From: Diaphorobacter limosus
GTDB taxonomy: Bacteria > Pseudomonadota > Gammaproteobacteria > Burkholderiales > Burkholderiaceae_C
NCBI RefSeq assembly: GCF_033100095.1
Contig: NZ_CP136921.1
Span: forward strand, 2,760,501-2,824,500
Length of the DNA stretch: 64,000 nucleotides
Direction of reading: 5' to 3'
Below, one piece after another: positions 8,589 to 16,056 of this stretch. Numbering within the stretch: position 1 is the stretch's first letter; each line of letters opens with the position of its first letter. The notes below the pieces were generated by a model. That model saw only the letters and a list, made by a program, of their open reading frames with translations, ran no database searches and had not been told where the DNA came from. The position numbers and the translations under genes were made by a program.

Positions 8589-9536
8589 ATGAAACGGCCT
8601 GCTTCCTCTACCCCCCGCCCACGCGCCGTCATGGGCCAGCTATCCGACATGGACCTGCGCCTGCTGCAGGTCTTCAAGGCCGTGGTCGAATGCGGCGGCA
8701 TGGCGGCGGCCGAGCTGGAGCTGAACATCGGCACCAGCACCGTCAGCCGCCATGTGAAGGATCTGGAGACACGCCTGGGCATGACCCTGTGCCGCCGCGG
8801 CCGGGCCGGCTTTGCCCTGACGCCCGAGGGCCAGCGTGTGTACGAGGAGACGCTGCGCCTCTTGGCCAGCGTGCGCGGCTTTCTGGGCAGCATCGACGAC
8901 ATCCACGCGCGCATGGGCGGGCAGCTGGCCGTGGCGGTGTTCGACAAGACCGCCAGCAACCCGGCCGCGCGCATCCACGCCGCCATTGCCACCTTTGCCG
9001 AGCAGGCGCCCGACGTGCAGCTGCAGCTGCATGTGGGCTCAATCAACGCCATAGAGCGCGGCATCATCGACGGCGGCTTTCAGGTGGGCATCATCCCGGC
9101 GCACCGCAGCTCGCAAAGCCTTGACTACACCGACCTGTTTGGCGAAACCATGCTGCTGTACTGCGGCGCCGGTCACCCTTTGTTTGGGGCGGCGCATGAC
9201 GCGCTGGACTGGGACGCCGTGCGCCGCCACCCCTTCGCCGGCCTGGGCTACCACTCGCCCAACATGGAGCTGTCGCACCAGGCGCAGCTTGAGCGCACCG
9301 CCACCGGTTTCGACCAGGAATCCATCGCCACGCTGCTGCTGTCCGGGCGCTTTCTGGGCTTTCTGCCCGACCACTATGCCGAGGCCTTCGAGCGGCGCGG
9401 CCGGCTTCAGGCCGTGCGGCCGGATCTGTTCCATTACCGCTGCCAGTTCGTCAGCCTGCTGCGCCGCTCGCCCGCGCCCAGCCGGGCGGCGCTGCTGTTC
9501 CAGCAATGCCTGGCACAGGCGCATGCGGCGGTGTAA
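8589..9536 (+). CDS. LysR-family transcriptional regulator
   Basis: Regulator of about 315 aa with an N-terminal winged helix (LSDMDLRLLQVFKAVVECGG then LNIGTSTVSRHVKDLETRLG) and a C-terminal periplasmic-binding-like sensor domain. The start could be ATG 8589 or ATG 8631 (MGQLSDMDLR); the later one fits the usual 300-residue length. It lies directly after the toxin gene with almost no gap, so it may be cotranscribed with the toxin-antitoxin pair by chance of arrangement. No divergent target gene is present and the effector is unknown. Confidence 0.87.
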   Translation: MKRPASSTPRPRAVMGQLSDMDLRLLQVFKAVVECGGMAAAELELNIGTSTVSRHVKDLETRLGMTLCRRGRAGFALTPEGQRVYEETLRLLASVRGFLGSIDDIHARMGGQLAVAVFDKTASNPAARIHAAIATFAEQAPDVQLQLHVGSINAIERGIIDGGFQVGIIPAHRSSQSLDYTDLFGETMLLYCGAGHPLFGAAHDALDWDAVRRHPFAGLGYHSPNMELSHQAQLERTATGFDQESIATLLLSGRFLGFLPDHYAEAFERRGRLQAVRPDLFHYRCQFVSLLRRSPAPSRAALLFQQCLAQAHAAV

Positions 9537-9563
9537 GCGGCATTGACAGCGGCACGGCGAGGT

Positions 9564-9730
9564 CTAGTACAGCAACCCGGAAATATCGAAACATGAAAGC
9601 GCGCCTTCGCACCCATGGCGGCGTTGCAAATCCTCGCGATAGCTATGGCTATCGCTGCGGTTTGCGCCTTGCCCTGGGCGCGAATCCATCGCTTTCATTT
9701 TGTTCCTCTACTTCCAGGTTGCTGTACTAG
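9564..9730. repeat. MITE-like palindromic element with terminal inverted repeats
   Basis: A 167-bp noncoding element whose ends form a 19-bp inverted repeat with one mismatch: CTAGTACAGCAACC at 9564 and its complement ending at 9730. Inside is a second dyad, GCGATAGC-TATG-GCTATCGC (about 9638-9657), so the whole unit could fold into a long cruciform. There is no transposase. The outer CTAG is itself palindromic, so a target duplication cannot be read from this copy alone. Confidence 0.65.
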
Positions 9731-9769
9731 CATTTCTGCCCGGCGCTCATGCCACGAAAAGGACAGATC

Positions 9770-10822
9770 ATGATGCCCAGCATTCGACAAGCGGTTTCAT
9801 TTGCGCGTTGTCTGGCGGGCGTGCTGCTCGCCGCCCTGGCGGCCGGCCATGCGGCGGCCCAGGATGTGGTGAGCAACTTCGCATCCGGCCCCGGCAATGG
9901 TGTCTATGCCTTTGCCAGCACCACCCCCAAGACCCTGCCCGATCTGATGAAGGGCGGCGCTGGCGCCGAGGCGGTGAACATCCGCGGCCATTTGTTCCTG
10001 CCGCCGGGCGATGGCGCCAAGCTGCCCGCCGTGGTGCTGCTGCACGGCTCGGGCGGCGTCTACGATGCCTTGCTCAATTACTGGCCCAAGCAGTTCAACG
10101 CCGCCGGCATGGCGGTCTTCGTGCTGGATATGTTCGGCCCGCGTGGCGTGCAGAGCACGGCCGAGGATCAGTCCAGCGTGCCGTTCGTGGCCGACGTGGC
10201 CGACAGCTTCGCGGCCCTCCGGCTGCTGGCCACGCACCCGCGCATAGACCCCAAACGCATCGCCCTGATGGGGTTTTCGCGTGGCGGCAGCGCCACCCTG
10301 CGCGCCAACGTGACGCGCATCATCGCCGCGCAAAGGCTGCCCGACGGCCTGCGCTACGCTGCCTTCATACCCACCTATGCCGGCGGTTGCGTGGGCGTGT
10401 TCCGCCTGGTGGTCAGGTCGGGCGTGTTTACGCCGGCACCGATGCTGTTCATCCACGGAGATGCCGATGACTACACCCCCATCGGCCCCTGCCTGGACTA
10501 TGCCGACAAGATCGGCAGGGCCGGCACGCCGGTGCAGTTCGTCACCCTTGCCGGCGCGAGGCACAAGTTCGACGCCGACGATCAACGCCGCCATCAGATG
10601 CGCAACGCGGTGCGCATCAGGCCGGACTGCACGGTCGAGACCGATATCGATACCCTGACCGCCCATGACGGCGCCACGGGGGCGCGCCTGCAGGGGCCGG
10701 CCTACCGCGACGCGCTCAAGGCCTGCCAGGCCGTGGGCGCCACCGTCGAGGGCAGCACCAAGGCCCGTGACCAGGCGACGCAGGCGGCGCTGGCGTTCCT
10801 GAAGAAGGTGTTCGGGCTGTAG
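9770..10822 (+). CDS. Secreted dienelactone-hydrolase-like alpha/beta hydrolase
   Basis: Exported alpha/beta hydrolase of about 350 aa. A signal peptide is evident (hydrophobic core then AAGHAAAQ). The fold shows the oxyanion segment VVLLHGSGGVYDALL, the nucleophile motif GFSRGGSA, a probable acid in GDADDYTPIGP and a probable catalytic histidine in GARHKFDADD. The ATG at 9770 (or 9773) follows AAGGACAG; an earlier ATG at 9749 would only extend the signal peptide. The natural ester or lactone is unknown, and no neighbouring gene suggests one. Confidence 0.8.
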   Translation: MMPSIRQAVSFARCLAGVLLAALAAGHAAAQDVVSNFASGPGNGVYAFASTTPKTLPDLMKGGAGAEAVNIRGHLFLPPGDGAKLPAVVLLHGSGGVYDALLNYWPKQFNAAGMAVFVLDMFGPRGVQSTAEDQSSVPFVADVADSFAALRLLATHPRIDPKRIALMGFSRGGSATLRANVTRIIAAQRLPDGLRYAAFIPTYAGGCVGVFRLVVRSGVFTPAPMLFIHGDADDYTPIGPCLDYADKIGRAGTPVQFVTLAGARHKFDADDQRRHQMRNAVRIRPDCTVETDIDTLTAHDGATGARLQGPAYRDALKACQAVGATVEGSTKARDQATQAALAFLKKVFGL

Positions 10823-10866
10823 CCGGGCCTACAGTTGGCCGCCCCATGGCCGATACCAGGGAGACC

Positions 10867-11169
10867 ATGTCCTCGCTACTGTCCATCGCCTCATCCGGCC
10901 TGCAGGCCGCGCAGCTGCGCCTGAATGCCAGCGCCCACAACGTCGCCAACCTGAATACCCCCGGTTTCAAGGATCAGACGGTGCAGCAGCAGGCCGTGCC
11001 GCCAACGGGCGGCGTGCAGGCGCGGACGGCCCAGGCGGCGCGGCCCGGCGTGGCGCTGGAGGCCGAGGCCGTGGAGCAAATCACCGCCTCTTACGCCTTC
11101 AAGGCCAATGCGCTGGTGCTGCGCACGGCCGACGACATGGCGGGCACGCTGCTGGATACGCTGGCCTGA
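10867..11169 (+). CDS. Solitary flagellar basal-body rod-like protein
   Basis: Protein of about 100 aa carrying only the conserved ends of the FlgB/FlgC/FlgG family. The N-terminal rod signature is SSLLSIASSGLQAAQLRLNA followed by HNVANLNTPGF, and the C-terminal helix is YAFKANALVLRTADDMAGTL. True FlgC is near 140 aa, so the middle is reduced. No other flagellar gene is nearby, so this is an orphan with unknown role. GTG/ATG alternatives exist; ATG 10867 has GGAG close by, and ATG 10846 would add seven residues. Its 3' end overlaps the opposite-strand DUF2061 gene. Confidence 0.72.
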   Translation: MSSLLSIASSGLQAAQLRLNASAHNVANLNTPGFKDQTVQQQAVPPTGGVQARTAQAARPGVALEAEAVEQITASYAFKANALVLRTADDMAGTLLDTLA

Positions 11170-11393
11170 GCGGCCGCCTTGCGCTCTGCCGCCCGCTGCC
11201 ACGCCTTTTCATGGAAGAAGAACGCCACCGCCTGCACCGTGGGCTCCAGCAGGCTCAGCGTGAGCGAGGCGATCCAGTTGCCCGTGACGGCATAGGCCAC
11301 CATGGCGGCCACGCAGATGTGGATGACGTAGTAACTGCCGGTCTTGGCCAGCGTAGGCAGGTTGTTGCGGGCGGCGTTGCGGATGCGGGACAT
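11091..11393 (-). CDS. DUF2061-like small membrane protein
   Basis: Inner-membrane protein of about 100 aa with two hydrophobic helices. The DUF2061 pattern is visible in TLAKTGSYYVIHICVAAMVA and then TGNWIASLTLSLLEPTVQAV, ending FFFHEKAWQ. The C-terminal 25 residues are antisense to the rod-like gene and look like random translation, so the functional part is residues 1-75. A good Fur-box candidate precedes the start, so iron control is plausible. Function of the family is unknown. Confidence 0.75.
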   Translation of the reverse strand: MSRIRNAARNNLPTLAKTGSYYVIHICVAAMVAYAVTGNWIASLTLSLLEPTVQAVAFFFHEKAWQRAAERKAAAQASVSSSVPAMSSAVRSTSALALKA

Positions 11394-11415
11394 GGTGCAC
11401 TCCTTGTTTGGTCTA

Positions 11416-11434
11416 ATAAATGATAGTCATTCTC
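11416..11434 (-). promoter_or_regulatory. Candidate Fur box
   Basis: The 19-mer ATAAATGATAGTCATTCTC matches the classical Fur consensus at 14 of 19 positions by eye, including the central AATGATA and TCATT. It lies 23 bp upstream of the DUF2061 gene start, a position suited to repression. It could also affect the SPFH gene about 120 bp downstream on the other strand. Confidence 0.5.
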
Positions 11435-11554
11435 ATTTAATTCGCCAATGGCTTATGGCTATCCCGCGGATAGCGGCCCTGGCGTGCCGGGTGCGGCCGC
11501 TATGATGGCCGCTCGTTTTTTCACCCCCCTCCAGACCCGAACGGGAGCACGACC

Positions 11555-12595
11555 ATGGCCCTCATGGACTTCATCAAGAAGCAGTTCATCGACATCCTCC
11601 AGTGGACCGAAGAGGGCGACGGGACGCTGGCCTGGCGCTTCCCCATGGCGGGCATGGAGATCCAGACGGGCGCCACCCTGGTGGTGCGCGAGTCGCAGAT
11701 GGCGCTGTTCGTCAACGAGGGCCAGGTGGCCGACGTCTTCGGCCCCGGCACCTACAAGCTCACCACCCAGACCCTGCCGGTGCTGACCTACCTGAAGAAC
11801 TGGGACAAGCTGTTCCAGTCGCCCTTCAAGAGCGACGTGTACTTTTTCAGCACGCGCCAGCAGATTGACCAGAAATGGGGCACGCCCCAGCCCATCACCA
11901 TCCGCGACAAGGACTTTGGCGCCGTGCGCCTGCGCGCCTTCGGCAACTACGCCTATCGCGTGGCCGACCCCAAGCTGCTGCACACCGAGATCTCTGGCAC
12001 GCGCGAGTCCTACCCCGCCGCCCACCTGGACGGCCAGCTGCGCGGTCTGGTGCTGCAGAACATCAGCAACGCCATCGCCAGCAGCGGCGTAGCGTTTCTC
12101 GACCTGGCGGCGAATCAGCTGATGTTTGCCGACGCGCTGGCCAGGGAGCTGGCGCCCGCATTTGAGAAGCTAGGCCTCAAGCTCGAAGCCATGACGGTGC
12201 AGAACCTGTCGCTGCCCGAGGAGCTGCAAAAGGTGCTGGACCAGAAGATTGGCATGGGCATGGTCGGCGGCGACATGGGCAAGTTCATGCAGTACCAGAC
12301 GGCCCAGGCCATCCCCAAGCTGGCCGAGGGCGCGGCGGGCGGAGGCGGCGGCGGCGTGGTCGGCGACGCCATGGGCCTGGGCGCCGGCGTGGCCATGGGC
12401 CAGGTGCTGGCGCAGAACCTGCAGGCCGGACTGGCCGGTGGCGCCGCGCCGGCCGCTCCCGCGGCCCCGGTCGGCGTGCGGCCCGACGAGGTCATGGCCA
12501 CGCTGGAGAAGCTGGCCGAGCTGAAGGCCAAGGGCATCCTGACCCAGGAAGAGTTCGACGCCAAGAAGGCCGAGCTTTTGAAGAAGCTGGTTTGA
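11555..12595 (+). CDS. SPFH-domain protein with C-terminal SHOCT motif
   Basis: Protein of 346 aa, similar to the YdjI/virion-core-like branch of SPFH (band 7) proteins, which assemble into membrane-associated oligomers. The SPFH part covers about residues 20-235 (for example GATLVVRESQMALFVNEGQV and AFGNYAYRVADPKLL). A Gly/Ala-rich linker (about 258-300) with GGGGGG follows, and the end, LEKLAELKAKGILTQEEFDA, is a SHOCT motif. The linker lacks charged residues and may dip into a membrane. It heads a run with DUF4178 and DUF350 genes, a neighbourhood known from bacterial membrane-stress and polyamine gene clusters. Confidence 0.87.
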   Translation: MALMDFIKKQFIDILQWTEEGDGTLAWRFPMAGMEIQTGATLVVRESQMALFVNEGQVADVFGPGTYKLTTQTLPVLTYLKNWDKLFQSPFKSDVYFFSTRQQIDQKWGTPQPITIRDKDFGAVRLRAFGNYAYRVADPKLLHTEISGTRESYPAAHLDGQLRGLVLQNISNAIASSGVAFLDLAANQLMFADALARELAPAFEKLGLKLEAMTVQNLSLPEELQKVLDQKIGMGMVGGDMGKFMQYQTAQAIPKLAEGAAGGGGGGVVGDAMGLGAGVAMGQVLAQNLQAGLAGGAAPAAPAAPVGVRPDEVMATLEKLAELKAKGILTQEEFDAKKAELLKKLV

Positions 12596-12599
12596 CTCC

Positions 12600-12660
12600 T
12601 ATTTTCATAGCTGTTGGCGCTTGATACCAAAGCGCTAGAAGCCAAAAACACTCAAAACAC
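12600..12660 (-). repeat. Dispersed short palindromic repeat, copy 3
   Basis: Reverse-orientation copy containing ATAGCTGTTGGCGCTT, a short spacer and AAAGCGCTAGAAGCC. It fills the 70 bp between the SPFH and DUF4178 genes and has no Shine-Dalgarno of its own. Confidence 0.65.
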
Positions 12661-12665
12661 CACGC

Positions 12666-14162
12666 ATGGCCGACAGCGCCCCCCAGCGCAGCTACCGCGC
12701 GCCCTGCCCCGGTTGCGGCGCGCCGGTCGAGTTCAGGAGCGCCCAGTCCACCCACGCCATCTGCGCCTACTGCCAGAGCATGGTGGTGCGCAGCGGCGAG
12801 GTGCTGCAACGCCTGGGCAAGATGGCCGAGCTGTTCGACGACCACAGCCCGCTGCGCCTCATGGCCAGCGGGCGTATCGAGCAGGATGGCAAGGATCAGC
12901 CCTTCACCCTGATCGGCCGCCTGCAGTACCAGGGCGAGCAGGGCCGCTGGACGGAGTGGATCGCGTTTTTGCAAGACGGCGGCAGCGGTGTGTTGAGCGA
13001 GGACAACGGCGCCTACGTCTTCACCCGCCCGGCCCGGCTGGGCCGCGACGCCCCGGCGCCCGAGCAGCTGCGCGTGGGCATGACCACGGCCGTGGGCGGC
13101 CAGCCCTTCAGCGTGGCGGCCAACATGCAGGTGCGCCTGGTCTCGGCCCAGGGCGAGTTGCCCAAGCTGCCGCCGCTGGGCCAGCCCTTCCAGGTGGTGG
13201 AGCTGCGCAGCGCCGATGGCGAGGTGCTGTCCATCGACTACGGCAGCCAGCCACCCCAGGTACAGCGTGGGCGCGCCGTGCGGCTGCAAGACCTGCGCCT
13301 TGTCGGCATCAAGGACGAATCCGCCCGCGACGAGCAGGGCCGCCAGTTCAACTGCCCGCGCTGCGGCGCACCGGTGCGCGTGGAGCTGGCCAGCAGCAAA
13401 AGCTGCACCTGCCCGGCGTGCGACAGCATCATCGACCTGAGCGCCGGCCTAGGGGGCGAGCTGCGCCACGCCGCCCAGTACGAACCCGTGCAGCCGCTGA
13501 TCGCCCTGGGCAGCGTGGGCCAGTTCGAGGGCGCGCCCTGGCAGGTGGTCGGTTTTCAGCACCGCTCCGGGCGCGAAGCCGGCGACGATGAGAACTTTGG
13601 CTGGGAGGAATACCTGCTCTACAACCGCCAGCGCGGCTTCATCTTTCTGGTGGACGCCAGCGACGGCTGGAGCCTGGTGCGCCCCACCACCGGCGCGCCG
13701 CAGTACAAACCGGGCGCGCAGCAGGCCAGCTACCTGGGCCGGCAGTACCGCCTGACCTCCAGCTACCAGGCCGAGACGACCTACGTCGCCGGCGAGTTCT
13801 ACTGGCCCGTGGTGCGCGGCCAGAAGACCGGCAACAGCGACTTTGCCGCGGTGAACGGCCGCGGCATCCTCTCGCGCGAGCAGACACCGGGCGAGATCAC
13901 CTGGTCGCACGGCAGCCGCATCGACAGCAGCGCCGTGGCCCAGGCCTTCAAGCTCGGCGACAAGGCCGGGTTGTTCCGGCGCCAGGACGCGGGGCCGGTC
14001 GCTGCCGCCTCCGGCATAGGCTGTGGCACGCTGATCCTGGTGTTGTTCATCCTCTTCGTGCTGCTGGTGCTGATGAGCAACTGCTCGGGCAGCCCGGGCG
14101 GGGGCGTGCGCAGCTCGGGCGGCTCGTTCGGTGGCTACAGCAGTGGCGGCGGTCACAAATGA
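12666..14162 (+). CDS. DUF4178 zinc-ribbon membrane protein
   Basis: Protein of 498 aa with two zinc ribbons: CPGCGAPVEF paired with CAYCQ near residues 13-40, and CPRCGAPV paired with CTCPACDSIIDL near 228-260. Each is followed by a beta-rich DUF4178-type region (for example FTLIGRLQYQGEQGRWTEW and EEYLLYNRQRGFIFLVD). A single transmembrane helix (LILVLFILFVLLVLM) lies near the C-terminus, then a Gly/Ser-rich tail. Molecular function is not known. The neighbours (SPFH, DUF350 and, beyond the defence block, spermidine synthase and amine oxidase) form a recurrent set in proteobacteria. Confidence 0.82.
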   Translation: MADSAPQRSYRAPCPGCGAPVEFRSAQSTHAICAYCQSMVVRSGEVLQRLGKMAELFDDHSPLRLMASGRIEQDGKDQPFTLIGRLQYQGEQGRWTEWIAFLQDGGSGVLSEDNGAYVFTRPARLGRDAPAPEQLRVGMTTAVGGQPFSVAANMQVRLVSAQGELPKLPPLGQPFQVVELRSADGEVLSIDYGSQPPQVQRGRAVRLQDLRLVGIKDESARDEQGRQFNCPRCGAPVRVELASSKSCTCPACDSIIDLSAGLGGELRHAAQYEPVQPLIALGSVGQFEGAPWQVVGFQHRSGREAGDDENFGWEEYLLYNRQRGFIFLVDASDGWSLVRPTTGAPQYKPGAQQASYLGRQYRLTSSYQAETTYVAGEFYWPVVRGQKTGNSDFAAVNGRGILSREQTPGEITWSHGSRIDSSAVAQAFKLGDKAGLFRRQDAGPVAAASGIGCGTLILVLFILFVLLVLMSNCSGSPGGGVRSSGGSFGGYSSGGGHK

Positions 14163-14199
14163 ATCGTTCTTTCACCCAACCCTACAAGGAGCAAACGCC

Positions 14200-14421
14200 A
14201 TGATGGGAATCGAATGGCTACGGCCCGCGGCCTTTCTCGGGTCCATCCTCTACGCGCTGATCGGCGTGGTCATCTTCTGGCTGTGCTTTGTGCTCATCGA
14301 CAAGATCACGCCCACCGACCTGTGGGCCGAGATCGTCGAAAAACAAAACCGCGCCCTGGCGCTGGTGGTGGCGGCCATGTGCCTGGGGATCAGCATCATC
14401 GTCGCCGCCGCCATCCACTGA
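14200..14421 (+). CDS. DUF350 small membrane protein
   Basis: Inner-membrane protein of 73 aa with two helices ([20 protein letters not shown] and [20 protein letters not shown]), matching one DUF350 repeat as in YjfL. The ATG at 14200 follows AAGGAG at 8 nt; a longer upstream reading overlaps the DUF4178 gene without support. Genes of this family accompany DUF4178 and membrane spermidine synthase genes, so a shared role in membrane or polyamine physiology is likely but unproven. Confidence 0.82.
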   Translation: MMGIEWLRPAAFLGSILYALIGVVIFWLCFVLIDKITPTDLWAEIVEKQNRALALVVAAMCLGISIIVAAAIH

Positions 14422-14434
14422 AAGGCCTGTGCCC

Positions 14435-15226
<792 letters not shown>

Positions 15227-15273
15227 CTTGTCCCGTGGGGAAATAAACCACAGGGGATAAATGACATCACTTT

Positions 15274-15299
15274 AGATATCATCTATCCATGCGATATCT
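15274..15299. promoter_or_regulatory. Inverted repeat over the PIN-toxin start codon
   Basis: AGATATC (15274-15280) and GATATCT (15293-15299) form a 7-bp inverted repeat with a 12-nt spacer spanning the ATG at 15289. Toxin-antitoxin complexes commonly repress their own promoter at such palindromes, so it may be an operator. The surrounding AT-rich stretch is the only low-GC promoter-like region here. Confidence 0.4.
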
Positions 15300-15714
15300 G
15301 CTTGACACCAACGTGCTGGTGGCTGCCTTGCGTTCCAGCCAAGGTGCCAGCCACGCCCTGGTGCGCCGCGCCTTGCAAGGTGAGCTGCCGCTCGTGGTGC
15401 ACCAGAAGCTGGTGTACGAATACCGCGATGTGTTCAGCCGACCCACCACGCTGGCCGATACCGGCCTTGCCTGGGCCGACGCCGAGCTGGTGCTGGCGCA
15501 CCTCGTGGCACGTGCCCAGGAGGTGCATGTGCGCTACCTCTGGCGCCCCAATCTGCGCGACGAGGGCGACAACTTCGTGCTGGAAATCGCGGTTGCCGCC
15601 TGGCCCTGCACCCTGGTCACGCACAACCTGGCTGACTTTGCCCGGGGTCAGCTGCGCTTCCCGCAGATCCCCATCACCACACCCGGGCAGCTGCTGCGCA
15701 GCCTGACGCATTGA
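15289..15714 (+). CDS. PIN-domain toxin (putative TA toxin, COG1569-like)
   Basis: PIN-fold ribonuclease of 141 aa. Acidic active-site candidates are Asp in LLDTNVLVAAL, Glu in VYEYRDVF, and Asp residues in LRDEGDNFVLEIAV; THNLADF near the C-terminus is typical of this subfamily. Such enzymes cleave RNA and are held in check by a small DNA-binding antitoxin, here probably the gene 20 bp downstream. The order toxin-then-antitoxin is the reverse of classic vapBC. It opens the block that carries the restriction-like genes. Confidence 0.84.
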   Translation: MRYLLDTNVLVAALRSSQGASHALVRRALQGELPLVVHQKLVYEYRDVFSRPTTLADTGLAWADAELVLAHLVARAQEVHVRYLWRPNLRDEGDNFVLEIAVAAWPCTLVTHNLADFARGQLRFPQIPITTPGQLLRSLTH

Positions 15715-15733
15715 CCCGCCACCACCGGAGGCC

Positions 15734-15988
15734 ATGATGAGCAAAACATCCTTTCCCCTGCGCATCCAGAACGACGAGCGCGAGCGCGCCAAGCGCCTGG
15801 CCGAGGCCCTGGGCGTGTCGGAGAACCGCCTCTACGCCGAGCTGATCCACGACGGCATGCTGATCCGCGAGCAAATGCTCTACATGGGCCAGCTGCGCGC
15901 GCTGGCGGCCCGCACCCTGCCCCAGGACGCGCTGGCGGTGCTGGACAAGGTGCCCGCCACGCCGCCCGTGGAGACCGACAGGGTTTGA
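15734..15988 (+). CDS. Small RHH-like putative antitoxin
   Basis: Protein of 84 aa (83 if ATG 15737 is used). The N-terminal half ([20 protein letters not shown] then [17 protein letters not shown]) fits a ribbon-helix-helix DNA-binding fold, with a helical C-terminal tail that could wrap a toxin. CCGGAGG just upstream is a fair Shine-Dalgarno. It follows the PIN toxin gene and precedes the methyltransferase gene by 68 bp. The antitoxin role is inferred from context. Confidence 0.7.
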   Translation: MMSKTSFPLRIQNDERERAKRLAEALGVSENRLYAELIHDGMLIREQMLYMGQLRALAARTLPQDALAVLDKVPATPPVETDRV

Positions 15989-16056
15989 AGCGCCGCGCCC
16001 ACAGCCCTCTTTGTTGACTTGCTCCTGCCCGCCCAGCGCGGGCTCGCCCCTGCCCC

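Noticed and set aside
9564..9730. Remnant insertion sequence
   Set aside because: No transposase fragment inside or beside it; it fits a MITE-like repeat better.
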